Below are positions 1 to 8,535 of a stretch of DNA of 64,000 bases, piece after piece (position 1 is the first letter of the stretch; each line of letters begins with the position of its first letter). Both the position numbers and the translations under genes were made by a program. The DNA is from Thiomicrorhabdus arctica DSM 13458 (lineage in GTDB: Bacteria > Pseudomonadota > Gammaproteobacteria > Thiomicrospirales > Thiomicrospiraceae). Location: assembly GCF_000381085.1 (NCBI RefSeq), contig NZ_KB905899.1, positions 558,001 through 622,000 of the forward strand, given 5' to 3'. The notes below the pieces were generated by a model. It worked only from the letters and a program-made list of their open reading frames with translations, searched no databases and was not told the origin of the DNA.

Positions 1-24
1 TGATAGGATTGTTGGATTGGAACT

Positions 25-504
25 TTAATATGTGGCTGTGTATTGGTTTTGAACCAATCGGTGCATTTCCAAGTACTTGTTATTAATCTTACGTTGGATT
101 TGGTGAGAGTACCGCAAGATAGAACGCATTACATGATAGGTTAAAAGCGGGTGTTGTTCGACAAGTGCCTCAAATGCACTTTTTTGTAACATTAAGACAT
201 GTGTGTCTGTTTTAGAGATCAATCGCATAGTGTGGGCAACATTATCGATAAAGCTTAACTCTCCAGTCATTGCTCCTTGCTTTAAAGTGTCGATTGAGAT
301 GGAATTCTCAGAACCAACCATTTTAAGAACTTCGAGTTTACCTGATATTAAAATGTATAACGTCTCATCAGTCGAACCTTCATCAAAAAGGATTTCACCC
401 TTCACTAAGTTTTTTTGTGTCACGATCTTAGCGAGTAATTCACACTCTTCGGAAGTTAAGTCTTGTCCTAATAAGGTGTTGGCGATTAATTGTGCTATTG
501 GCAT
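25..504 (-). CDS. Lone cyclic-nucleotide-binding-type domain protein
   Basis: This 159-residue protein consists of one Crp/Fnr-like beta-roll sensor domain (about residues 10-125) and a short helical tail with no DNA-binding helix-turn-helix. The phosphate-binding-cassette region near residues 77-95 reads GELSFIDNVAHTMRL. The Arg-Ser pair that holds the cyclic phosphate in CRP is His-Thr here, so true cAMP binding is doubtful. An AGGA ribosome site lies just upstream of the ATG. No partner gene adjoins it. It may be a small regulatory or scaffold module; its ligand and function are unknown. Confidence 0.75.
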   Translation of the reverse strand: MPIAQLIANTLLGQDLTSEECELLAKIVTQKNLVKGEILFDEGSTDETLYILISGKLEVLKMVGSENSISIDTLKQGAMTGELSFIDNVAHTMRLISKTDTHVLMLQKSAFEALVEQHPLLTYHVMRSILRYSHQIQRKINNKYLEMHRLVQNQYTATY

Positions 505-709
505 GCGATTCCTTTTGAGATGAGTGACTTTTAAAAGTCTATGAATCCGATTTATTCTACGCGAGGGCTTGTAGAAATTCCAGAGTAAAATATAAGGGAT
601 GGTTAATATAGAAAACGGAGATGTTAGAGAGCTTCAAATTAATGGGGTACTAAAAAGCTAGAGATGAAGTCTATATTTAAAATCAGCATTGAACCTGGTG
701 GTGCTCAGT

Positions 710-970
710 TTATTTGACTTGATCTAAACGTTCGATGGGAAAAAAAGCATCAAATAAAGAGCTTAAACCGTAGAGAAATATAAAAATCAATATGAAAACG
801 ATGATGAGAGACCGTGCTGTTTTGTTCTCAATGAACTTTTCTCGCCACTTCTCTTGGCGAATATAAGGCCAGACTAAATAGATAAATAAACCGACGGCAA
901 ATAGTTGCACAAAGATGAGCAAATATTGAATATATTCAGGTAAATCCTTTTCAATCATCATTTTATTCAC
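710..970 (-). CDS. Small two-helix membrane protein, unknown function
   Basis: This 86-residue hypothetical protein has two clear hydrophobic segments, about residues 14-35 and 52-72, with a basic connecting stretch (RQEKWREK) that would face the cytoplasm. The longest frame starts at a GTG that sits only three bases after an AGGA motif; ATG codons three and four triplets further in are alternatives. It lies 26 bp downstream of dapE on the same strand and may be cotranscribed with it. I do not recognise the family. Confidence 0.6.
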   Translation of the reverse strand: MNKMMIEKDLPEYIQYLLIFVQLFAVGLFIYLVWPYIRQEKWREKFIENKTARSLIIVFILIFIFLYGLSSLFDAFFPIERLDQVK

Positions 971-996
971 TTATCCTGTATGAATGTTTTTTGAGC

Positions 997-2130
997 TTAT
1001 TGCCCGAGCAAGTTAACCAATGTTTGGTAGTAAATATCGGTTAACTTATTCAAATCACTGACACTGACTTGTTCATCAATTTTATGGATTGTGGCATTGA
1101 GTGGACCCAATTCAATTACCTGGGCACCTGTCGGTGCAATAAAACGGCCATCAGAAGTACCACCTGCCGTAGACAGTTTTGGTTCGTAACCGAGTATGGT
1201 ATGGGAAGCTTGTTTCACGGCTTTAATCAGTGCGCCATTCGAGGGTGTGATAAAGGGAATACCAGAGAGGTTCCATTCTAGATCATACTCCAAGTTATGG
1301 TGGTCTAAAATTGCATGTACACTTTCTTGTAAAGACTCTGGGGTATGTTCAGTTGAGAAACGGAAGTTAAACAATACTTCGGTTTTACCAGGAATAATAT
1401 TGGTTGCCCCTGTGCCACTATTGATATTGGATACCTGGAAAGAGGTTGGCGGAAAATATTCATTACCATGGTCCCAATGAACCTGTACCAGTTGCTCTAA
1501 TGCGGGTGCAAAGTTATGGATTGGGTTATCAGCCAACTCAGGGTAGGCAATATGTCCTTGAACACCTTTAATGGTTAAGCGACCACTGAGAGAACCACGA
1601 CGACCATTTTTAATTGAGTCGGCTAATTTATGGCTACTTGAAGGCTCACCGACTAAACAGTATTCAAACTTTTCATTTCTATTTTCTAGGGTTTCAATAA
1701 CTTTAACCGTGCCATCTAAAGCGGGGCCTTCTTCATCGCTGGTAATCAAAAAGGCGATAGAGCCTTTATGGTCAGGATGCGTTTCTACAAAATGTTTACT
1801 GGCGACCATAAAGCAAGCAATACTACTTTTCATATCCGCAGTACCACGACCAAACATGATGTCACCTTCAATATGGGCCGAAAATGGTGGATAAGTCCAT
1901 TCTGAAGCAGGTCCCGTTGGCACTACATCGGTATGACCAGCAAACACTAAACAAGGACTCTCAGTGCCTTTTCGTGCCCATAAATTATCCACGACACCAA
2001 AACGCATATCTTCAGTTTCAAAGCCAAGCGGGCTCAAATAAGCCGAAATTATTTTCTGACAGCCTTTGTCATCAGGGGTGACTGACTCAATTTGGATGAG
2101 CTGTTGAGCAAGTTGAATCGTTTCGGTCAT
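997..2130 (-). CDS. dapE: Succinyl-diaminopimelate desuccinylase DapE
   Basis: This is the dinuclear zinc hydrolase of lysine and peptidoglycan-precursor synthesis, which removes succinate from N-succinyl-LL-diaminopimelate. Its 377 residues match the 375 of E. coli DapE. Visible M20 peptidase motifs are GHTDVVPTGP (zinc His), RGTADMKSS (bridging Asp), TSDEEGPALDGT (catalytic Glu pair), EPSSS, and GGTSDGRF near the C-terminus. The upstream neighbour is the yffB arsenate-reductase-like gene, the same pairing as in E. coli. The dapD gene, an earlier step of the same succinylase pathway, lies about 2 kb away on the other strand. Confidence 0.95.
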   Translation of the reverse strand: MTETIQLAQQLIQIESVTPDDKGCQKIISAYLSPLGFETEDMRFGVVDNLWARKGTESPCLVFAGHTDVVPTGPASEWTYPPFSAHIEGDIMFGRGTADMKSSIACFMVASKHFVETHPDHKGSIAFLITSDEEGPALDGTVKVIETLENRNEKFEYCLVGEPSSSHKLADSIKNGRRGSLSGRLTIKGVQGHIAYPELADNPIHNFAPALEQLVQVHWDHGNEYFPPTSFQVSNINSGTGATNIIPGKTEVLFNFRFSTEHTPESLQESVHAILDHHNLEYDLEWNLSGIPFITPSNGALIKAVKQASHTILGYEPKLSTAGGTSDGRFIAPTGAQVIELGPLNATIHKIDEQVSVSDLNKLTDIYYQTLVNLLGQ

Positions 2131-2229
2131 AGCAGTGTCGTACTCTGTTAAGTCTGTGGAAGAGTTATTCTAGGCGTTTATACTAGCTTTGAGAAGACCT
2201 TAGCAGGTATTAATCAAAATTATGACGAA

Positions 2230-2568
2230 TTAGACTAAGGTTTCATACTCAGCGGCATTAAAACCAAGCATTAGCTGAGTATCGGTTTCTAAAACAGGGC
2301 GTTTAATCAATGTCGGCAGTTCGGTGAGAATTTCTAAATTTTTGCCAGACATTAACTCGGTTTGTTGTTTATTTGTGATCTGCTTCCAACTCGTACTGCG
2401 TTTATTAACCAAGGCTTCAATGGGTTGACTTTCTAACCAATGTTGAATGGTTGAAACCGTCAATCCATCTTTTCTAAAGTCGTGAAAAGTGTACTGAATG
2501 TTGTTTTCGCCTAAAAACTTACGCGCTTTACGAACCGTGTCGCAATTGGGAATGCCATATAAAATCAT
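2230..2568 (-). CDS. yffB: ArsC/Spx-family protein YffB
   Basis: This is a thioredoxin-fold protein of the arsenate reductase/Spx/MgsR family. The start I prefer gives 112 residues beginning MILYGIPNCDTVRKARKFL, which is the canonical family N-terminus; a frame extending upstream to 2661 adds 31 residues unlike the family. Only one cysteine is present in the active-site loop (NCDTV), as in YffB, so glutathione-dependent arsenate reduction is unproven. The conserved C-terminal block IKRPVLET is present. It lies upstream of dapE on the same strand, a conserved arrangement. The physiological role of YffB is not established. Confidence 0.88.
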   Translation of the reverse strand: MILYGIPNCDTVRKARKFLGENNIQYTFHDFRKDGLTVSTIQHWLESQPIEALVNKRSTSWKQITNKQQTELMSGKNLEILTELPTLIKRPVLETDTQLMLGFNAAEYETLV

Positions 2569-2778
2569 TAGATAAAACTCTGTTAAGAAAGGTTGATTAA
2601 TTATAAAGACAAACATCGGCTGTTTGTCTATAAAAAGTAGCTGTTTCACTCTTTCTAGCACTGACCAACCTGTCTAAATAGAAAGGTTATACGCTTCCAA
2701 TCTATCCAAATGCTCATCTTTATGTGTTTTAGTTATTTATATACTGGATTCCTGCTCATTAACTGATAGGGGAAAATC

Positions 2779-3501
2779 ATGAAAAATAATACATTACTTA
2801 TTTCAGCTTTAACGAGCCTTTTTATACTGGTTCAGTCTAGTATCGTTTGTGCATCAGACGTTGTAGATGGCTCTTCTAAAGGTGATACTCAGCAAATTAA
2901 AGTGGCAAAAAATATGAATAAAAGGGCGGCCTTAACGGTATTGGATGAAGTACTGTCGCCTTTTGAAGATATGGCCGAATACGCGTTAGATAAAAATTTA
3001 TTGGGTATGAAAAAAGGCTATAAAAAAATAGAGCTTATTCAAGATAATGGTTTATTAAAACAGACTGTTTCGGATCAGGCTCTTAAGTCTATAGATCAGA
3101 ATATAGAGAAGTTAGAAGGTGTTATTAATCGAGGTGATTTTGCACAGGTCGCTTTGCTTTCGGCACAAATGTTTGGTGAGAGTATTTCATCTTTTAAGCA
3201 TGTTCAAAAAATAACCAATCAATTGTATATTGAACATTTGGATGAGATGGGCTTTAGGTTATTGGCTTTGATAGAAGCAAATCAAACCGACTCAAAAATA
3301 ATGCTTAATATCATTATACAAGCGAAAGCAAATTGGTTAGCACTGAAGGGTCAACTAAATGATGAGAATAAAGTAGAGTCTTTTGATTTATTATTTAAAG
3401 GCCTTGAGCAAAGTGTGAGTACAAATGATCTAAATATGGTTCAAATTTTAGCTTCAATGGATTTATCACTCGTCGATATTATCGAAAAAGATTTTCAATA
3501 G
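2779..3501 (+). CDS. Predicted secreted helical protein, unknown function
   Basis: This 240-residue protein starts with a typical Sec signal peptide (MKNNTLLIS, hydrophobic core to about residue 22, then VCASD as likely cleavage site). The mature part is almost entirely predicted helix, rich in Lys, Asp, Leu and Gln, with no cysteine and no recognised motif. A GGGG ribosome site precedes the ATG. The gene stands alone: it diverges from yffB, and about 500 bp without a gene follows. A periplasmic helical bundle is a structural guess only. Confidence 0.65.
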   Translation: MKNNTLLISALTSLFILVQSSIVCASDVVDGSSKGDTQQIKVAKNMNKRAALTVLDEVLSPFEDMAEYALDKNLLGMKKGYKKIELIQDNGLLKQTVSDQALKSIDQNIEKLEGVINRGDFAQVALLSAQMFGESISSFKHVQKITNQLYIEHLDEMGFRLLALIEANQTDSKIMLNIIIQAKANWLALKGQLNDENKVESFDLLFKGLEQSVSTNDLNMVQILASMDLSLVDIIEKDFQ

Positions 3502-3601
3502 AAAAATTAGGCTTTAGATAAAACGAAATTAATTTAATTCAATCCATGGTTGATAAACCTTATTAACATGGATATTTTTTCGTTTGTTCATTCGGTTTCT
3601 C

Positions 3602-3633
3602 GTTACTTTATTTGTTAGTCTAAATAAAGTAAC
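3602..3633. repeat. 12-bp perfect inverted repeat with 8-nt loop
   Basis: GTTACTTTATTT at 3602-3613 is the exact reverse complement of AAATAAAGTAAC at 3622-3633. Neither strand has a T-run after the stem, so it is not a standard terminator. The GTTACTTT...AAAGTAAC arms followed by CAACCAAAAAA resemble palindromic intergenic elements I have seen in other gammaproteobacteria; that link is from memory and unverified. Confidence 0.6.
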
Positions 3634-3763
3634 CAACCAAAAAACACCTTACAAACACATTTTCTATTTCACAAAGCTTGTTGGTAATAGTTCAAAACCT
3701 ATATACGTGCGCGTGTAGTAAATTTTGGGATTTAAGTGAAAGAGTTTAGAACTTGCCACTTAG

Positions 3764-3782
3764 AAGAGCGGGTGCTCTTTTT
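3764..3782 (+). terminator. Orphan terminator-like hairpin
   Basis: AAGAGC and GCTCTT form a 6-bp stem around a GGGT loop, followed by four further T residues. The nearest upstream gene ends 263 bp away, so the hairpin may close a small untranslated RNA starting between about 3640 and 3720, or be a distant terminator. Confidence 0.4.
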
Positions 3783-3972
3783 GCGATGACTAATAAGAAA
3801 GAACCTGAATAAATACGACGTATAAAAAGGCTTCTCAATCGTGATTAGATTGAATTTAAGGGCCTTAAGGCTTGGTAAATCAAGTTATTTAGATCGGGTT
3901 TAATTGTTGCTTGATGTGGATTCTGTAATTTTTCTCTCGTCTCAGATTCGTGCAAAGAACGTAAAGAGAAGG

Positions 3973-3978
3973 TATACT
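3973..3978 (+). promoter_or_regulatory. Possible -10 element for dapD
   Basis: TATACT lies 42 bp upstream of the dapD ATG and would give a 5' leader of about 35 nt. No good -35 element is visible at the right distance, so the call is weak. Confidence 0.3.
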
Positions 3979-4019
3979 TCCGTTTAATTTTTTAACCCTT
4001 ATTGAACGAGAATAACATT

Positions 4020-4919
4020 ATGACAATTAAACGAACCGGACACCGCTATAGCGATACTAAAACGGGCGTAACCTTAGATGTATGGTTTCCACGTACTAAC
4101 AAAGAGATAGCCCGTAACTGTTTGGCTTTGCAGGCTGGTTTGATTAAAAGTGATTTTGTCACGGTAGAAATCGCTTCGGTTGACGATGCACCAACGTCTG
4201 CTGAAGAGGCTTATCTTCGTCTTCATTTGTTGTCTGAGTGTGTCGTTAAGCCAAATGAAATCAATTTAGACGGTGTGTTTGGTCTGTTAAACAATGTGGC
4301 CTGGACAAGCGCCGGTCCTATTCTGCCAGCAGACGTAGAAAACTTGCGCGAGGCGATTGCAGGTGAAGTTCATCAGTTTAATGTGACATGTATTGATAAG
4401 TTCCCTCGTATGACGGATTACGTCATTCCTGAAGGCGTTCGTATTGGTAATGCTGACCGCGTTAGACTAGGTGCTCATTTAGCGTCTGGTACAACGATTA
4501 TGCATGAAGGTTTTGTGAATTTTAATGCCGGTACGCTTGGCAATTCAATGATCGAAGGTCGTATTAGTGCAAGTGTCGTTGTTGGTGAAAACAGCGATAT
4601 TGGTGGCGGGGCATCTATTATGGGCACACTTTCTGGTGGCGGTAAGCAAGTTATTTCAATGGGTAAAAGGAACCTATTGGGCGCCAATGCCGGATTAGGT
4701 ATCTCTCTAGGTGATGATTGTATTGTTGAGTCGGGACTTTATCTTACAGCGGGCACAAAAGTGAAAATGCCGGACGGTTCTATCATTTCTGCACGTGAAT
4801 TGTCTGGCCAATCTAAGTTATTATTTAGACGTCACAGCCAAACAGGTGCTGTTGAAGCAATTGTAACGGACGGTACTTTATGGAATGGCTTAAACAGCGC
4901 ACTTCATAGCAACGATTAA
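4020..4919 (+). CDS. dapD: Tetrahydrodipicolinate N-succinyltransferase DapD
   Basis: This enzyme succinylates tetrahydrodipicolinate in the lysine/diaminopimelate pathway. The C-terminal half is a left-handed beta-helix with hexapeptide repeats (RIGNADRVRLGAHL) and the conserved stretches VNFNAGTLGNSM, GGGASIMGTLSGGG and LLGANAGLGI, typical of the Pseudomonas-type DapD family and unlike the shorter E. coli type. I choose the ATG at 4020 (299 residues), which has a GAG motif eight bases upstream; a TTG at 4002 would add six residues. A terminator at 4992-5018 follows, so it appears monocistronic. DapE, a later enzyme of the same route, is encoded nearby. Confidence 0.92.
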   Translation: MTIKRTGHRYSDTKTGVTLDVWFPRTNKEIARNCLALQAGLIKSDFVTVEIASVDDAPTSAEEAYLRLHLLSECVVKPNEINLDGVFGLLNNVAWTSAGPILPADVENLREAIAGEVHQFNVTCIDKFPRMTDYVIPEGVRIGNADRVRLGAHLASGTTIMHEGFVNFNAGTLGNSMIEGRISASVVVGENSDIGGGASIMGTLSGGGKQVISMGKRNLLGANAGLGISLGDDCIVESGLYLTAGTKVKMPDGSIISARELSGQSKLLFRRHSQTGAVEAIVTDGTLWNGLNSALHSND

Positions 4920-4991
4920 TCGCAATTAATTTCAATTAATAATGAATTGAGTGCCCAGCTACACAGTTCATCTAATTCAAAAAAATTCTTA

Positions 4992-5018
4992 ATGACTCAG
5001 TCGTTCTGACTGAGTCAT
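4992..5018 (+). terminator. Hairpin terminator downstream of dapD
   Basis: ATGACTCAGTC and GACTGAGTCAT form an 11-bp perfect stem around a 5-nt loop. The following tract is only moderately T-rich (ATCTCTTCTTATTT). Confidence 0.65.
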
Positions 5019-5176
5019 ATCTCTTCTTATTTACCGACTGTTTGCTTGGTAAACCGCTTATATTTTAAACTCTCTAACTCACACAAATTATATTGTTTTT
5101 CGAGTACGACTGTCTATTGTCTGTTGAAAAAATGAGCGTTTTTGAATCAGTTTATTTTTTAGAGACAAACTGTTGT

Positions 5177-5185
5177 TGGTATAAT
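5177..5185 (+). promoter_or_regulatory. Extended -10 promoter element for the VOC gene
   Basis: A perfect TATAAT at 5180-5185 is preceded by TGG, an extended -10 motif that can substitute for the missing -35. The start codon lies about 38 bp further on. Confidence 0.5.
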
Positions 5186-5223
5186 TTGTTTTTGAATACT
5201 TTTTTAAGAATAGGGGCGTTTTG

Positions 5224-5604
5224 ATGGCGAAAGTCTTAGGCTTTGATCATGTCAGTATTGTTGTGAAAGATGCGAGAGCATCTTTTGAGTTTTATCAACA
5301 GTTATTGGATGTTGCATTATTAGAACGACCCGACCTAGGGTTTCCAGGCTATTGGGTTGATTTACATGCCGGGCAAAGTTTGCATATTATGCAGTTGGAT
5401 AATCCTAATGCGGGTACGGTTCGTCCTTTACATGGTGGTAGAGATTACCATTTTGCTTTAAGAGTCGACTCTATCGCCGGTTATGTTGAGAAGTTAGAGG
5501 TTTTAGGCGTTGTATACACAACTAGTAAATCAGGCCGCAATGCCTTGTTTGTGAAAGATATAGATAATAATGCGTTTGAGCTATTTGAATATCATGGTGC
5601 TTAA
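5224..5604 (+). CDS. VOC-superfamily (glyoxalase/dioxygenase fold) protein
   Basis: This 126-residue single-domain vicinal-oxygen-chelate protein starts with GFDHVSIVVKDARASFEFYQ and contains YHFALRV and NAFELFEYHG, which supply the usual two His and one Glu metal ligands. The ATG at 5224 follows an AGGGG ribosome site; a TTG one codon upstream is less likely. The family includes glyoxalase I, fosfomycin-resistance enzymes and epimerases, and sequence alone does not choose between them. It converges with glnD, and the 179-bp spacer carries a copy of the ACCAGGCCTGGT palindrome. Confidence 0.8.
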   Translation: MAKVLGFDHVSIVVKDARASFEFYQQLLDVALLERPDLGFPGYWVDLHAGQSLHIMQLDNPNAGTVRPLHGGRDYHFALRVDSIAGYVEKLEVLGVVYTTSKSGRNALFVKDIDNNAFELFEYHGA

Positions 5605-5677
5605 AAATAAGCAAATGGGTCGTTTTAGCCTGATGGTGGTAATGGATTAATACCCAAAAACGTGTTTAAAATTGACT

Positions 5678-5703
5678 AAAAAAGGTGAAGTTATAAACTC
5701 ACC
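5678..5703 (-). terminator. Terminator of map-glnD abutting a palindrome copy
   Basis: Read on the minus strand, GGTGAGTT and AAC(T)TCACC form a hairpin with one bulge, followed by six T residues. The first GGT of the stem is the end of the palindrome copy at 5701-5712. Confidence 0.55.
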
Positions 5704-5712
5704 AGGCCTGGG
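5701..5712. repeat. Palindrome copy 1 (11/12), VOC/glnD convergent spacer
   Basis: ACCAGGCCTGGG; the 10-bp core CCAGGCCTGG is intact. It lies between the 3' ends of two convergent genes. Confidence 0.85.
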
Positions 5713-5783
5713 CAACGTTCTGGTTTAGACAATCGAATCATTGTCTAAATGCATTAAGAATAATCAAGTAAACTTCGGTGGCT

Positions 5784-8432
5784 TTATTCAATCATATCTA
5801 GCAGGGTATCAATAAACGCCTGTTTTTGAGCCTTATCTGTAATCGCTTTGTTCTGAGTGTCGCTAATTAAAAATACATCTTCTGCTTTCTCTCCCACCGT
5901 ATGGATTTTGGCATCGTGTAAACGGATGTTACAAGACTTTAAGCTACAGCCAATTTTAGACAAGAGACCTGGTATATCTTTGGTATTGATGCTGAGCTCA
6001 GTCATATGATTACTGATTTTATGGAAGTTAATCTCAGTAGGCGTTTCAAAGCAACGTACTCTACGTGCCTGACGAGGTAGGTTGACCTCTTCTATATTAA
6101 TATCTGGCAGAGAGAGTTGTTCGCGAATTTTATGGAGCACTTCGGCATGTCGACTCTCTTCGACAAAAGAGTGGGTTTCTCGGCTTAAAAAGTAGAAAAT
6201 AACCAATGTCATATGCATGGTTGTACTGTAAACACGGGCTTCAACCACGTCGACATTAAGCTTGTCTAAGGTGAGCGTGATGTGTGCAAAAAGGTAATCT
6301 CTATCAGGCATGTAAATCATTAATTCCGAAGCACCCAGTTGCGTCTGGTTCTTTAGAAATAGGTGGGTCTTATTCAGATCCACGTTATAGAGTTTTTTGG
6401 TGATTCTAGCGACATCTTGCGAGTTTTGGCGACTGAAAAAATCACTTTTGGTCACACTGTTCCAAAAGTTTTTGTAGTCGGTGGAGCTGACGCCTCTTTT
6501 TGAGAGCACCTCTTTCGCTTTTTCTTGGGTTTTAAGGGCTTTTTTACTCTTGTTTTTGGGCACTTCAATCGACAAGTCGAGCGCATTTGAGGTTTGATTG
6601 TAGAGTTCTAAAAACAATGAGTTTTTCCAATCATTCCAAACATTTTCCGAGGTGGCACAAATATCTGCAACCGTGAGTAGGTAGAGATAATCTAAATGTT
6701 CTTGGTCTCCCATTAAATTTGCAAAATAGGTAATCACTTCAGGATCGCTGAGGTCTTTACGTTGAGCAATACCCGAAAAGTCTAAATGGCGACGCACCAA
6801 CCAGGCGATCATTTCGCCATCTTTGTTAGAAAGGTTGTGGTGTTTGGCAAACGTGAGAGCATCTGCAGCGCCAAGTACTTCATGCGAGCCACCTCGACCT
6901 TTTGCGATGTCATGAAAAAGTCCTGCTAAGAACAGCAGTTCGGGTTTACATAAGTGATTGGCGATTTCATGCGCCGTTGGAAATTCATAAGTATAAGCAT
7001 CGACAAAAAAGCGACGTAAATTACGAATGGTGAGCATGGTGTGCTCATCCACCGTATAAGCATGAAAAAGATTAAATTGCATCAAGCCTGTTATTTTTTT
7101 AAAAACGGGCAAATAGGCACTTAAAAAACCATAACTGTGCATGCGTTTCACTGCAGCATTAACACCTTGAGGTTGACGGAAAATTTCCATGAACAGTGCT
7201 TTGTTAATCGGGTCATTACGGAAATCATCATCTATCAAATACAGGTGTTCACGGATTGCTCTAATGGCATTAGAGCGCAACCCTTTAACATTCGGTAAGC
7301 TTTCTAAAACAATAAACGCTTCTAGCAGGGTGGTAGGGTTTTTTTGAAAAATCCTAGGGTGTTTGATATCGAGATATTGATTGACTAATTGGAAGCGGCT
7401 GTTGATTGAAATGATTTCCGGTTCCAGGTCATTAAACAAGACTTCCTGAAAATGTTGCAATAAGATTTCATTGAGTTTTACCACGGTTTGTACATTACGG
7501 TAATAACTGCTCATAAATTGCTCAACCGCCATCTTTTCTTCGGTATCGGCATAACCAAATGATTCAGCAATCGACTGTTGATTGTCAAATTGCAAACGGT
7601 CTTCACGGCGTTTTTTGTAATGCTGTAAGGCAAATCGAGTGCGATTAAGGAACTTGTAAGCGGCCTCTAACTCTAAATATTCCTCCGTGCTGAGAAAGTT
7701 TCTTTGTACTAATTCATTGATAGAGTTGGCATTAAAATGGCGTTTTGCAACCCAGTAGATTGTTTGTATATCCCTTAAGCCACCAGGGCTTTCTTTTATA
7801 TTGGGTTCAAGCTGATAAACAGTATCATTAAAGCGTTTATGACGATTATTCTGTTCATCCATTTTCCCCTGGAAAAAATCTTTACGCTCCCAAAAACCAG
7901 GGCGGTTCCAGATATTTTGTAAGTGTTCAAAAGCGTGGTAATCACCTGTAATCCAGCGAGATTCTAAAATATTGGTGGCCGTGGTAATATCTTCAAGCCC
8001 TGCGGTGATGCAGTCATCTATGGTGCGTACCGATGAGCCAACATCAAAGCCTAGATCCCATAACAAGGTAATGAACCTGGAAAAGTCCTCTTTATGCTCC
8101 TCTAATGATTCACAGAGAATTAATAGGTCAATATCCGAGTAGGGGTGAAGTTTGCCTCGGCCATATCCACCAACGGCGATTAATGTTGCGGCATTTTCCG
8201 GAATATAGGCTGCCCAGATTTTTTTAATAAATTGATCAATAAATGAAGAGCGTTCGGTAATGAGTTCTGAGACAGCGCCACCATCTTCATATTGCTTGAA
8301 TTGATAGTCCAAAAACTGTTTGAGCACTCCTCGACCAAGCTTTAACATCTCTAAATGAGGAACATTGTCATCGAGTAACGCGACAGAGAATTGAGGAGGA
8401 TAAGTTGAATCAATTTTTTGTTCAGTGCTCAT
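5784..8432 (-). CDS. glnD: Bifunctional PII uridylyltransferase/uridylyl-removing enzyme GlnD
   Basis: GlnD is the glutamine sensor that uridylylates PII proteins under nitrogen limitation and removes UMP under nitrogen excess. The 882 residues compare with 890 in E. coli. The nucleotidyltransferase motif GGYGRGKLHPYSDIDLLIL is at about residues 88-106. The HD hydrolase domain contains FHDIAKGRGGSHE in the middle of the protein, and two ACT domains fill the C-terminus (TLDKLNVDVVEARVYS; SINTKDIPGLLSKIGCSL). It lies about 100 bp downstream of map on the same strand, the classic map-glnD arrangement divergent from rpsB. All catalytic motifs look intact. Confidence 0.96.
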   Translation of the reverse strand: MSTEQKIDSTYPPQFSVALLDDNVPHLEMLKLGRGVLKQFLDYQFKQYEDGGAVSELITERSSFIDQFIKKIWAAYIPENAATLIAVGGYGRGKLHPYSDIDLLILCESLEEHKEDFSRFITLLWDLGFDVGSSVRTIDDCITAGLEDITTATNILESRWITGDYHAFEHLQNIWNRPGFWERKDFFQGKMDEQNNRHKRFNDTVYQLEPNIKESPGGLRDIQTIYWVAKRHFNANSINELVQRNFLSTEEYLELEAAYKFLNRTRFALQHYKKRREDRLQFDNQQSIAESFGYADTEEKMAVEQFMSSYYRNVQTVVKLNEILLQHFQEVLFNDLEPEIISINSRFQLVNQYLDIKHPRIFQKNPTTLLEAFIVLESLPNVKGLRSNAIRAIREHLYLIDDDFRNDPINKALFMEIFRQPQGVNAAVKRMHSYGFLSAYLPVFKKITGLMQFNLFHAYTVDEHTMLTIRNLRRFFVDAYTYEFPTAHEIANHLCKPELLFLAGLFHDIAKGRGGSHEVLGAADALTFAKHHNLSNKDGEMIAWLVRRHLDFSGIAQRKDLSDPEVITYFANLMGDQEHLDYLYLLTVADICATSENVWNDWKNSLFLELYNQTSNALDLSIEVPKNKSKKALKTQEKAKEVLSKRGVSSTDYKNFWNSVTKSDFFSRQNSQDVARITKKLYNVDLNKTHLFLKNQTQLGASELMIYMPDRDYLFAHITLTLDKLNVDVVEARVYSTTMHMTLVIFYFLSRETHSFVEESRHAEVLHKIREQLSLPDINIEEVNLPRQARRVRCFETPTEINFHKISNHMTELSINTKDIPGLLSKIGCSLKSCNIRLHDAKIHTVGEKAEDVFLISDTQNKAITDKAQKQAFIDTLLDMIE

Positions 8433-8535
8433 TATATAAACTCATTATATTTAGTGATTTTGAAAAAGTTCTGTCATCGATGCCATCTAACCATAACTGA
8501 TGTCTTTCAATTTATCAGAAGTGAAGCGATTTGTA

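Larger units (their letters stand above)
3502..4019. other. 518-bp intergenic region before dapD
   Basis: This AT-rich region has no convincing reading frame. It contains a perfect 12-bp inverted repeat at 3602-3633, a terminator-like hairpin at 3764-3782 on the plus strand that belongs to no obvious gene, and a possible -10 element for dapD near 3973. I saw no lysine riboswitch and no tRNA. Confidence 0.6.
4920..5223. other. 304-bp spacer between dapD and the VOC gene
   Basis: The spacer holds the dapD terminator at 4992-5018 and an extended -10 promoter for the VOC gene near 5177-5185. Apart from AT-rich sequence I see nothing else in it. Confidence 0.55.

Noticed and set aside
3840..4019. 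A lysine riboswitch upstream of dapD
   Set aside because: The conserved core and pairing pattern of the lysine element are absent.
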